DNA of 64,000 nucleotides from Thalassospira sp. HJ. GTDB taxonomy: Bacteria > Pseudomonadota > Alphaproteobacteria > Rhodospirillales > Thalassospiraceae. Below the pieces are notes generated by a model. That model saw only the letters and a list, made by a program, of their open reading frames with translations, was not told the DNA's origin and did no database searches. The translations under genes were made by a program, and so were the position numbers. Each line of letters starts with the position of its first letter. Within the stretch, counting starts at the first letter, position 1. Shown in pieces: positions 17,139 to 25,066 of the stretch. Where the stretch lies: the NCBI RefSeq assembly GCF_000948415.1, contig NZ_JYII01000002.1:1-64000 (forward strand), given 5' to 3'.

Positions 17139-18188
17139 TCAGCGAGATGTTCGCTGCTGATGATGGCCAAGGCTGGACAAGATCCGCCCGTCAATGACCA
17201 TCAACCCAAGCCCGATAACGACCATGCCGATAATATGCTGCGTCATCAGGATCTCGCCAAGAAACCCCACACCCAGCAAGATTGCACTGACCGGGATCAG
17301 GAAGGTAACCAGCAGCAGGTTGGATGCGCCCGCCCGCTTGAGGATGGCGAAATAGAGGATATAGGCGAGTGCTGTGCTGAGCGTTGCAAAGCCCAGAACC
17401 GCAAGGATCGTGCTGGTTGTCGGAACGGGCAGGTGCCAAGGCTGATCAATCATGATTGAAAGCGGCAGCAACATCAGGCTTGAAGCACTTGTCATCCCGG
17501 CCGCTGTCAGGATCGGCGGGGTGGTCGCAAAACGACGGCCAAACACCCCTGCACAGCCATAACTGAACGCCGCCAACAGAACCGCTGCCGGGGCAAGAAG
17601 ACCAAACTCTGTGCGGGATGTCGGCACACCGAAAATCACGATCACACCGCCAAAACCGATCAGAACGCCGATGGCTTTGCGCAAGGAAAGCTTTTCGCTA
17701 TCCGTGGCGATATGGGCGATCAGAAGCGTGAAAAGCGGGGTGGTGGCATTGAGGATTGCGGCAAGGCCGCTTGTGATATGGGTCTGGCTCCAGACAATCA
17801 AGCAGAACGGTACAAGATTGTTAAGCGCCCCCATCACAGCAATCGCACCCCAGAATTTCGGGTCCCGCGGGATCGATACGTCGCGCAGCAACACCACCCA
17901 CCACAGTACGATGGTGGCAATCAACACCCGGCAAAGCACCAAGGTTAGCGGTGGCAAATCGGCAAGTGCGATTTCAGTAAAGAAGAACGACCCACCCCAC
18001 AGAACCGACAGCGCAATCAGCATCAACCAACTGGTGCGATCCATCAGCGGGGCAGGCGCATTCGGCCGTGAGGTGTGGGTAGAGCGCGCCCGGGAATGGG
18101 GAAGGGCATCAATCCCACGACCTGCCGGGCGCGCGGCAATCTCGTTCTCAAGCGATAAAAGACGTGTGGTGTTTTCGTGGGGCAGCAT
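17139..18188 (-). CDS. EamA/DMT-family permease
   Basis: This is a ten-helix drug/metabolite transporter with two EamA repeats: LSVLWGGSFFFTEIAL begins repeat one and FSYGCAGVFGRRFA repeat two. I choose ATG 18188 because GGAG sits six bases upstream. It leaves an unusual hydrophilic N-terminal extension of about 48 residues before MDRTSWLML. An ATG at 18044 would give a standard-length protein but has no clear ribosome site. The substrate is not predictable. Confidence 0.85.
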   Translation of the reverse strand: MLPHENTTRLLSLENEIAARPAGRGIDALPHSRARSTHTSRPNAPAPLMDRTSWLMLIALSVLWGGSFFFTEIALADLPPLTLVLCRVLIATIVLWWVVLLRDVSIPRDPKFWGAIAVMGALNNLVPFCLIVWSQTHITSGLAAILNATTPLFTLLIAHIATDSEKLSLRKAIGVLIGFGGVIVIFGVPTSRTEFGLLAPAAVLLAAFSYGCAGVFGRRFATTPPILTAAGMTSASSLMLLPLSIMIDQPWHLPVPTTSTILAVLGFATLSTALAYILYFAILKRAGASNLLLVTFLIPVSAILLGVGFLGEILMTQHIIGMVVIGLGLMVIDGRILSSLGHHQQRTSR

Positions 18189-18277
18189 CGCCGGCTCCAT
18201 CCATCAGTTGGTGACGGACGAAGGTTAGGCTGATCGCGCAAAAGCTGCTCGCCAGTTTCGGACTTGAACGTGGGGAC

Positions 18278-18308
18278 AAAAAAGCGGGGCGACATTGGCC
18301 CCGCTTTT
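18278..18308. terminator. Terminator of the SDR gene
   Basis: AAAAGCGGGGC (18280-18290) pairs perfectly with GCCCCGCTTTT (18298-18308). The A-run on the plus strand gives a U-tract for the minus-strand SDR transcript. Confidence 0.8.
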
Positions 18309-18331
18309 GTCGGTGTTAGTCACAATGTGTT

Positions 18332-19100
18332 TCAGAGAAACGCACCATTATCGACCTGGATGACCTGCCCGGTGACGGCCTTGCCCATCTCGCTTGCGAG
18401 GTAAAGGGCAGCATAGGCCTGATCGATCGGTTCAGTCATCGGCACGGTGGTGTTGACGTATTTATCCGAGAATTCCAGCGATCACATCGCCGCCTTCCTG
18501 TTCGCCGGCGGCCCATGCGGCGGCAGCTTCGGTATCGGTCACACCCGGTGCAATCGCGTTGCAGCGGATTTTCGTGCCCGACAGGCGAATGGCGATGTTT
18601 TTGGTCATGGTGTTGACCCCGCCCTTGGTTGAAGTATAGGCAACGCCGCAAATCGGCAGCGTGCCGTTGACCGAGGATACATTGATGATCCGTCCTTCAT
18701 TGCGCGGCAGGAAGTGATTGACCGCTTCGCGGCAATAGCGGAACACACCGGTCAGGTTCAGCTCGACGATCTTGGCAAAGTGCTCGTCAGTGGCTTCTTC
18801 AATCGCGACCATGTCGCCCGACCCGGCATTATTGACCATGATATCGACCTGACCATAGGTCTCAATCGCCTTGGCAAAGACGTCTGCCGGGGCTTTGGGA
18901 TCGGATGAGTCGGCAATGACGCCAATCGCATTGCCACCATTCTTGCGGATTTTCTCGACCACTTCATCGAGCAAGTCCTTGCCGCGTGCGGTCAGAACGA
19001 CATTGGCTCCTTCTTCGGCATAAAGTTCGGCAATGGCAAGGCCGATACCCTTGCTGGCCCCGGTAACGATGGCTGTTTTGCCTTCAAGTAACTTCCGCAT
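18332..19100 (-). pseudogene. SDR family oxidoreductase, frameshifted
   Basis: This is a classical SDR with TGASKGIGLAI (cofactor), NNAG, the catalytic Ser-Tyr-Lys (NVSSVNG, YTSTKGG) and PGVTDTE. The frame breaks after GEQEGGDVI. In the next frame the C-terminus resumes as LEFSDKYVNTTVPMTEP and runs to GQVIQVDNGAFL with a stop at 18332. Deleting one base, G18480 on the plus strand, would restore VMLEFSDKYV. The start ATG 19100 has GGAG upstream. It is either a true one-base insertion or a sequencing error. Confidence 0.85.
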
Positions 19101-19229
19101 GGTATTCTCCTTCTCGGATACTCGGTGGGTCATCACCGATATAGTGTTCCGTCAGAAGGCGGGTAGTCGGGCAAATCTGAAAATACTTATGCGGGCTGCT
19201 CATGAAACGGGCGGCGGTTCTGGAAACAA

Positions 19230-19263
19230 AACAGGCGCAGAGACCCGGATTTCTGCGCCTGTT
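19230..19263 (-). terminator. Terminator of the second EamA gene
   Basis: AACAGGCGCAGA (19230-19241) pairs with TCTGCGCCTGTT (19252-19263), a 12-bp perfect stem. On the minus strand TTGTTTCC follows. Confidence 0.7.
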
Positions 19264-19286
19264 AAAATTGTATGAGGGTAAGTATG

Positions 19287-20198
19287 CTATTTGGCTGTGA
19301 CCGTTTCAGTTTTCACACCAATGAATTTCGGTAACTTGGCAAAGATCGTGATGTTGCCAAGTAGCACCATCGCAAGGCCAGTTGCGCCAATCGGTGTCCA
19401 GACATAACCTTCAAGGAAGGTTGAGACGGTAAGTGCGACCACCGGGAACAGGACGGTGACATAGGCCGCGCGGCCCGCACCAACGCGGTTGACGAGTGCC
19501 AGATAGGCAATGAAGGCCACGACCGAGCCCGGAATGGCGAGATAGAGCAATCCGCCGATATATATCGGATCGGTTGGCATGACCGGTGTCTGGCCCTTGA
19601 ACATGGCAAAGATGAACAGCAGCACCGTGCCATAGATCATACCGCGTGCAACCGCATCACGGTTGGGGATGCCCATGGCATGCAGTTTTACCGATACCAT
19701 GTTGCCGCAGCTAAACACCGCCGTGCCGCACAGGGCGAAAATCATGCCGGTGATGGCGTGCGGATTGTGTGACAGGGCATAGATCTGGTTGGCAAACAGG
19801 CAGGCAATCCCGCCCAGGCCGAATGCCGCACCAAAGACAAAGCGCAAACCCGGTCGGTTGCCATAAAAGGCCCAGTTCCCCAGCGCATTGAAAATGGTCG
19901 AGGTGGTAAAGATGACCGCGACAATGCCGCTCGCGATATAGCCGGTCGCCGAATACATCAGGATAAAGTTGATGCCAAACAGCCCGCAACCCAGCAGTAC
20001 GATCCATGGATGTGCGCGCCAGGGCACCGGGCGCCATTTACGCGTCAGCAACAGGAAGCCGCAGAGAACAACTGCTGCCAGCGCAAAGCGATAGAAGATC
20101 GAAATTTCGACCGGGATCGGTCCGATCTGAAGTTTGATCGCATACCAGGTAAATCCCCAGCAGGCGGTGACGATCACGAATAAAAAGGCTGTCATCAT
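19287..20198 (-). CDS. EamA/DMT-family permease
   Basis: The 303-residue protein is a DMT permease with about ten hydrophobic helices: FLFVIVTACWGFTWYAIKLQ starts the first EamA repeat and MIFALCGTAVFSCGNMVSVKL the second. ATG 20198 (MMTAFLFV) gives the standard start; the upstream frame encodes a non-conserved basic stretch. It is the last native gene before the polysaccharide island. Two near-identical 15-base direct repeats lie 160-190 bases upstream. Confidence 0.88.
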   Translation of the reverse strand: MMTAFLFVIVTACWGFTWYAIKLQIGPIPVEISIFYRFALAAVVLCGFLLLTRKWRPVPWRAHPWIVLLGCGLFGINFILMYSATGYIASGIVAVIFTTSTIFNALGNWAFYGNRPGLRFVFGAAFGLGGIACLFANQIYALSHNPHAITGMIFALCGTAVFSCGNMVSVKLHAMGIPNRDAVARGMIYGTVLLFIFAMFKGQTPVMPTDPIYIGGLLYLAIPGSVVAFIAYLALVNRVGAGRAAYVTVLFPVVALTVSTFLEGYVWTPIGATGLAMVLLGNITIFAKLPKFIGVKTETVTAK

Positions 20199-20356
20199 CG
20201 GGGCTTTCAAAACAGCACGTGCAAGGCATTTGGTGGCACGAAGGGTGACGCAAATCTGGTCACGCGGGTTGGTGGCGCGCGGGGACCAATCAGGGAATCC
20301 CGAATATGTGGGGCATATCCTGTAACGCCAATAAGCCACAATCAATGCCGCGCGGC

Positions 20357-20391
20357 TTTCACTTTCTTGCGCTGTTTTTCACATTCTTGCG
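20357..20391. promoter_or_regulatory. Tandem 15-base direct repeat upstream of the EamA gene
   Basis: TTTCACTTTCTTGCG (20357-20371) and TTTCACATTCTTGCG (20377-20391) differ at one base. They are 20 bases apart start to start, nearly two helix turns. This is the geometry of AraC-family or tandem activator sites; the regulator is unknown. Confidence 0.45.
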
Positions 20392-20426
20392 GTTACGTGT
20401 ATGCGGTCAGTCACGCCAATAAAGAA

Positions 20427-20456
20427 CGGGGCGGATACCATGTAGTATCCGCCCCG
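20427..20456. terminator. Terminator hairpin, left copy
   Basis: CGGGGCGGATAC (20427-20438) pairs with GTATCCGCCCCG (20445-20456) around loop CATGTA. The stem is identical to that behind livM but the loop differs. Confidence 0.75.
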
Positions 20457-20541
20457 TTTCTTGTTCAGATGTCTGGTCAGAATGACCTGATCGTTACTTG
20501 GCCATGGCCGTTGACCGGTTGGTGGCCTCGGGGATCAGGCC
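20427..20541 (-). pseudogene. Detached livM 3' tail with its terminator (left copy)
   Basis: On the minus strand codons for GLIPEATNRSTAMAK and a stop at 20494 match the last 15 residues of the intact livM ending at 45890. They are followed by the same 24-base segment (20469-20492 equals 45865-45888) and the same terminator stem. The three differences in these 15 codons are all synonymous. Homology stops abruptly upstream of the GGC codon. This is one of two direct copies flanking the island. Confidence 0.85.
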
Positions 20542-20598
20542 GAACAAACTGGATCGCGAGTTTTCTGTGTCCATCGCTAAGAGTTTAGAGGACACGTG

Positions 20599-21096
20599 CT
20601 ACTTAGCCAATTGCAGCTGATCTGTAGAAACCTGCATACGTGTTTGTTGGCCCATGAAGTCTATGAGCACCCAAATGCGTTGCTGTGGTTCGATAGCGTC
20701 AACGGTTGCAACAAAGTTCGCAAACGGTCCAGTCCGCAGTTCTACGCTGTCCCCCGCGTTCAAGCATTTAGGAGGTAAGATTGTACCGAACGCATCGCAT
20801 CTGAGCATCAATTCTGATACCAGTTGTTGCGGAAGTGGCTTTGGTTTGTCTTCAAAGCTTACAAGCCTGGACACCCCAATTGTGCTATTGATTTTACGCC
20901 ATGGTGCCTGCTCCGTATCGACGCTAACGAACATGTATCCAGGGAAGAGAGGTTTTAGGTCGCTAACAAAGCGGGTGGCTCTCTTTCGTGTGATTCTCTG
21001 CATGGGAAGGAAAGTCTCGAATCCCTGACGGTTCAGGTTGCGTTCAGCAAGCCGATGGCTATTGGGTTTGAACTGTATCAAATACCAATGGTTCAT
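20599..21096 (-). CDS. NusG paralogue (RfaH-like transcription antiterminator)
   Basis: The 165-residue protein has an N-terminal NGN domain (WYLIQFKPNSHRLAERNL, FPGYMFVSV) and a C-terminal KOW domain (NAGDSVELRTGPFANFVATV). This is the architecture of NusG paralogues such as RfaH that keep polymerase from stopping in long polysaccharide operons. It is divergent from the MarR gene and the main sugar operon and ends about 60 bases from the left livM-tail repeat. It probably acts on the adjacent 24-kb transcript; an ops-like element lies in that leader. Confidence 0.87.
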   Translation of the reverse strand: MNHWYLIQFKPNSHRLAERNLNRQGFETFLPMQRITRKRATRFVSDLKPLFPGYMFVSVDTEQAPWRKINSTIGVSRLVSFEDKPKPLPQQLVSELMLRCDAFGTILPPKCLNAGDSVELRTGPFANFVATVDAIEPQQRIWVLIDFMGQQTRMQVSTDQLQLAK

Positions 21097-21456
21097 TATC
21101 GTAATTCTTCATTGTATATCGTTCATTATTGAGCAGTTGTAACAAAAGTATGGGGCGCGGTAAACTGATCTTATCTTATGGAGGGCGATCTTACCTGCAT
21201 CCGAGTCAAGCATAAGGCAGCAATCAAAAACCAACTAACTTACAGAAATATAACATATTTTTATCCTCCCTGTAAAATTTGTGCACACATCAAAATTAGT
21301 CACTTCTTAATGTTTTCAGGTTGATCTCTCAACGGGTTTGATCTATTAGTCATCTTTGAACATTCATGAGAATTCTTGACCTACATTGTGATATCTCATC
21401 ATTTGAGCGTGCAGGCAGCGCGAGGCTCAGTGCGGTAGCTATGGTTGAGGGAAAGC
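21097..21456. other. Divergent promoter and leader region of the island
   Basis: About 360 AT-rich bases lie between the NusG paralogue and the MarR gene. A TTGACC at 21377-21382 is a possible -35 box, but I see no good -10 partner. An ops-like element lies at 21428-21440. I see no gene. Confidence 0.5.
21428..21440 (+). promoter_or_regulatory. ops/JUMPstart-like element
   Basis: CAGTGCGGTAGCT contains GCGGTAGC (21432-21439), which matches eight consecutive bases of the enterobacterial ops element GGCGGTAGCGTG. The preceding CAGTGC recalls the start of the JUMPstart sequence. It is 17 bases before the MarR start in the leader of the sugar operon, with a NusG paralogue divergently encoded. 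Use of ops in this lineage is inference. Confidence 0.4.
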
Positions 21457-21837
21457 ATGGCTAGCCGTCGCGAAGAGCACCAGGAGGAGATCCGTTTGAG
21501 GGTGATGCGGCTGATATCGCAGAACCCTGAAATGTCTACGCGACAGGTTGCTGATGAAGTGGGTATTTCCAATGGCTCAGCTTACTACGTGCTCACGGCA
21601 TTAGTTGAAAAAGGCTTTGTGAAGCTTGGTAATTTTAAGAAGAGCCCACGCAAAGGTCAGTATGCATACCTTTTGACCCCTAAGGGTATTCGCGAAAAAT
21701 CTCTGCTCACACACAGTTTTATTGAACGCAAACGCCAAGAGTTTGAAGTGTTACAGGCTGAGATTGAAGCGCTCGAAGAAGAGGCGGGACTTGTGGGTGA
21801 AGCACGGCATTGCCCCTCGGATGCAAGTAGTGAATGA
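21457..21837 (+). CDS. EPS-associated MarR-family regulator
   Basis: The 126-residue protein has a winged helix-turn-helix (MSTRQVADEVGISNGSAYYVLTALVEKGFVK, then GQYAYLLTPKGIREKSLLT) and a coiled-coil-like acidic C-terminus (RKRQEFEVLQAEIEALEEEAG). This is the TIGR04176-type MarR protein found at the head of exopolysaccharide clusters. ATG 21457 with GAGGG upstream is preferred over a TTG four codons earlier. It is the first gene of the island's plus-strand run and probably regulates it. Confidence 0.85.
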   Translation: MASRREEHQEEIRLRVMRLISQNPEMSTRQVADEVGISNGSAYYVLTALVEKGFVKLGNFKKSPRKGQYAYLLTPKGIREKSLLTHSFIERKRQEFEVLQAEIEALEEEAGLVGEARHCPSDASSE

Positions 21838-22006
21838 ACTAACATGCTTTAAAATGGGCGATACTCATAGAGATATTGGCGTTAATCTCGGTGAGAGCAT
21901 TTCCCACTTCATTGGCCGTGCAGTCGCGCACAAACTCAGAGCTAAATCCACTGTCATCGGTTTTGATCGACGTGGAGCAAGCCACGCCCTTGCCGCAGCT
22001 AATTAA
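21821..22006 (+). pseudogene. Decayed N-terminus of phosphomannomutase/phosphoglucomutase
   Basis: The frame reads NELTCFKMGDTHRDIGVNLGESISHFIGRAV and then VIGFDRRGASHALA. It aligns by eye with the start of ManB/CpsG-type enzymes, whose family sequence runs [20 protein letters not shown], then IGRA and VVGGDVRLTS. The key DIRG motif is corrupted to DTHRDIG and the frame stops after about 60 residues with no catalytic Ser loop. It overlaps the end of the MarR gene. It looks like a relic of a mannose gene once placed here. Confidence 0.65.
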
Positions 22007-22324
22007 AGCATTAATGGGGCCACAGGTTTGGGGCGAAAAAACACCTTAAGCTGGACTAAGAACATATCGGGTATCGATCGCACGCGGTTCCCCCATTAAT
22101 TGTGGCCTGTCCGCCTACCGCCGGGAGTTTGCATCATGGGATGAGCCGTCTGGCTCAACTTCGGTTTTTACGGATTGGTCGTTTAACTAGCGTCAGAATG
22201 AACCAATTTCGACGGATTTCTATCGCCATCTCCACTTTTCGATGCCTATAAGACGAATTTAGGGAGAGGATTTGTTGATCGTGATTCTAATAGAAGCATC
22301 TTTTATGTTGAGCAACGAAATATA
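22007..22324 (+). other. Gene-free stretch with decayed sequence
   Basis: No gene is supported in these 318 bases. A 10-bp inverted repeat, ATTAATGGGG (22010-22019) with CCCCATTAAT (22091-22100), bounds a 91-base segment and could be a worn mobile-element end or an RNA hairpin. Composition shifts sharply to AT-rich near 22240, just before the first glycosyltransferase. Confidence 0.4.
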
Positions 22325-23077
22325 ATGACAAAATTTAGCGTAATAACCGTTTGTTATAATTCTGAAAAGACAATAGCAGAAACGATTCAATCTGTTAAAA
22401 AACAATCCTTTAAGGATTATGAGCATTTAATTGTAGATGGTCTATCTTCGGATAATACTGGAAAAATTGTCGATGCACACAAAGACAACAAGATAGCGTT
22501 TGTGTCAGAGAAAGATAATGGTCTTTACGATGCTATGAACAAAGGAATATTAAAGGCTAACGGCGAATATATTGTGTTTTTGAATTCAGATGATTTTTTC
22601 GCAGACGAGTATGTGCTTCAGAAAGTTGATTTAATTTCTTCAAGCCTACCGGATTTTATCTATGGTGGCATCAGATATTTCTCTGAGAATCAAAAAGGTG
22701 CAAGAACGTGGATGCCAGAAAATTTTACTACCATAAAACATAAAAAGTTGCAGATACCGCACCCTGGTGTGTTTATCAGGCGTGAGCACATCATTGAAAA
22801 TAAACGTCTTTTTGATACAACGTTACAAATTGCAGCGGATCTGAAGCAGCAGCTGGAGTTGATACATATTGACAACCGGACAGGGATGCTTGCCCGTGAA
22901 ATTTTAGTAAATATGCGCCTTGGTGGTAAAAGTACCGATGGTATTTTAGCATTCATACGCGGCTGGAAAGAATCATTGCGAGTATACGTGGAGCTATTCG
23001 GTGTTATTGGAATTTATTACTGTTGCAGGAAAGTGCTTCATAAATTACCTCAGATAAGTAATAAGGTGCAATATTAA
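22325..23077 (+). CDS. Family 2 glycosyltransferase
   Basis: This GT-A fold glycosyltransferase of 250 residues transfers a sugar from a nucleotide sugar to a lipid-linked glycan. The start FSVITVCYNSEKTIAETIQSV and DGLSSDNT form the nucleotide site, FLNSDD is the DxD-type metal site, and PHPGVFIRREH lies in the acceptor domain. A hydrophobic or basic C-terminal tail (LFGVIGIYYCCRKVLHKLP) suggests membrane association. It is closely similar in pattern to the second GT2 at 41521. The donor sugar is unknown. Confidence 0.9.
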   Translation: MTKFSVITVCYNSEKTIAETIQSVKKQSFKDYEHLIVDGLSSDNTGKIVDAHKDNKIAFVSEKDNGLYDAMNKGILKANGEYIVFLNSDDFFADEYVLQKVDLISSSLPDFIYGGIRYFSENQKGARTWMPENFTTIKHKKLQIPHPGVFIRREHIIENKRLFDTTLQIAADLKQQLELIHIDNRTGMLAREILVNMRLGGKSTDGILAFIRGWKESLRVYVELFGVIGIYYCCRKVLHKLPQISNKVQY

Positions 23078-23299
23078 TGTAAATATTATATTAAGTACGG
23101 GATTTTGATTTTTAATAAATAAAATGATCAAAAATGATAAATCAAGGTGTTTAAATATCGTTGTTGTCTGTATACGCGCCTAATTTATTCTCGTATTTGT
23201 CGGAGATGTAGACGGTTTCCAATTTTTCAGTAAAATGTTCAGGCCTATTCTGGGTATGGATTTTTGATATTTCATTGAAAATAAAAATTTGAGAGAGCA

Positions 23300-25066
23300 A
23301 TGTTCCAAGTTTTAAAAAAACTTTATGAAATTTTAGATGGTCCTGAGCGAAAAGCATTGTATGCAGTTTTGTTTATAGTGTTTGTGATTGGTGTATTTGA
23401 AATTGTTGGAATAGCCTCTATCATTCCGATTATCTCAGTCATGGATGATCCACAAGTATTGGAAGATAATAAATATCTTTTCATTTATAAGCAGTTTTTG
23501 CTTAATGTGGGGATTGAGAAAACATCAGAAGTATTAGCTGTGTTGGCCATAACTTCATTCACTATGATAGCCTTATCAACTGCACTTAAATCAGTGGGAA
23601 TATATTTAACGACTAAGTTTATAGAATTGAGGCGTCATTCTCTTAGTAAGAAATTATTGTCAGGGTACTTGAGAAATGATTATCAGTTTTTCATAAATTC
23701 AAGTACTTCAGATTTGACAAAAACAATTTTGTCAGAAGTTGACCGGATTGTTGCGCAGCTAATCCGGCCTATCATAAATATGATTTCTTATGTGTTTTTG
23801 TTAGTTTTTGTTCTAACGTTTTTATTTTTTATAAATCCTCTGGTTACGGGACTAATAATTGGTGTGTTTGGTCTGCTGTATTTAGTCTTATATGTAGGCA
23901 TTAGACAAAAAATAAAAGAACTTGGTGAGCAAACTGTTAGCGCAAACAAGGGACGTTTCGCTGTGACTATGGAAGCGTTCACAAGTATAAAATACCTGAA
24001 ATTTAGTGGATTAGAACACTATTATACTCAAAAATTTGAGGAAGAATCGTACAGGTTTTCCAACTCAGTCGCTTTGCAGTTCGTATTTAACCAAATACCG
24101 AAACACATTGTTGAGCTAGTCGCTTTTGGGGGAATTATCTTAATTTCAATAGTGACTTTAATTTCCAGGTTAGGGGCTGGTGAACAGGCAGCGGGCACAA
24201 TTTTTCCCATACTCGGTGCTTATGCTTTAAGTGCATACAAGCTACAACCTGCTATCCAAGCAATATTTAACGGTATTGTAAGCTTGCGTTATGGTCGCGT
24301 AGCACTTGATAATTTATTTAAATCTTTGAGCGAAATTTCCCCGGACTTTCCCCGTGCCAAGGATAAATCTGATAGCATTAAGGTCAATTTTAACAAATAT
24401 TTGCAATTAAAGAACCTTAGTTTTCGTTACGCTAACCGGAATGTAAATGTATTAGATGATGTCAATTTGATTGTTGGAGCAAATTCTAGAATTGGTGTCG
24501 TCGGGAAAACTGGATCAGGAAAATCGACGTTAATAAATCTAGTTTTGGGTTTGTTGCACCCAAGTGACGGTCAGATTCTCGTTGATGGAGTAGAAATAAC
24601 TGACTCGAACATGGGAGCATGGCGTCAGCTGATTGGTTACGTACCACAAGATGTAACTTTGGTTGATGCTTCGATCTATGAAAACATCGCATTTGGCCTT
24701 GGCTTGGATGACATTGATTTGGAATTTGCCGAACATTGTGCTCGAGCGGCACTTGTTGATGAGGGGCTGCTAAATAACAGTCGCGATAAAAACGTTGGTG
24801 AAGGTGGGGCAAAACTCTCAGGTGGGCAGAAGCAGAGAATTGGAATTGCCCGAGCTTTATACAAGAACCCAAAGCTATTAGTTTTAGATGAGGCGACAAG
24901 TGGATTAGATCCCAATACCGAGAAATTAGTTTTGGACTCCATATCGAAATTTTCTGAGAACTTAACAATTGTTATGATCACACATCGATATTCAAATCTC
25001 GAGATGTGTAATGAAGTTTATGAAATGTTCGATGGAAAAATTAACAAATGGAGCAAAAATGCTTAA
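23300..25066 (+). CDS. ABC-type lipid-linked oligosaccharide flippase (PglK/MsbA-like)
   Basis: The 588-residue protein is a half-size ABC exporter. An N-terminal membrane domain of about six helices opens with FQVLKKLYEILDGPERKALY, as in PglK/WlaB. It is followed by a nucleotide-binding domain with Walker A GKTGSGKST (near 402), Q-loop YVPQDV, signature LSGGQKQR (near 505) and Walker B LLVLDEATSGLD. No Wzx is present in the window, so this is the best candidate for moving the lipid-linked repeat unit across the inner membrane. Its end overlaps the next gene by 8 bases. Confidence 0.9.
   Translation: MFQVLKKLYEILDGPERKALYAVLFIVFVIGVFEIVGIASIIPIISVMDDPQVLEDNKYLFIYKQFLLNVGIEKTSEVLAVLAITSFTMIALSTALKSVGIYLTTKFIELRRHSLSKKLLSGYLRNDYQFFINSSTSDLTKTILSEVDRIVAQLIRPIINMISYVFLLVFVLTFLFFINPLVTGLIIGVFGLLYLVLYVGIRQKIKELGEQTVSANKGRFAVTMEAFTSIKYLKFSGLEHYYTQKFEEESYRFSNSVALQFVFNQIPKHIVELVAFGGIILISIVTLISRLGAGEQAAGTIFPILGAYALSAYKLQPAIQAIFNGIVSLRYGRVALDNLFKSLSEISPDFPRAKDKSDSIKVNFNKYLQLKNLSFRYANRNVNVLDDVNLIVGANSRIGVVGKTGSGKSTLINLVLGLLHPSDGQILVDGVEITDSNMGAWRQLIGYVPQDVTLVDASIYENIAFGLGLDDIDLEFAEHCARAALVDEGLLNNSRDKNVGEGGAKLSGGQKQRIGIARALYKNPKLLVLDEATSGLDPNTEKLVLDSISKFSENLTIVMITHRYSNLEMCNEVYEMFDGKINKWSKNA

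Noticed and set aside
22010-22100. Miniature transposable element
   Set aside because: Only a 10-bp inverted repeat bounds it, with no target duplication or second copy seen.
24486-24968. 160-residue minus-strand frame inside the ABC flippase gene
   Set aside because: It lies opposite the Walker and signature motifs of a certain gene.
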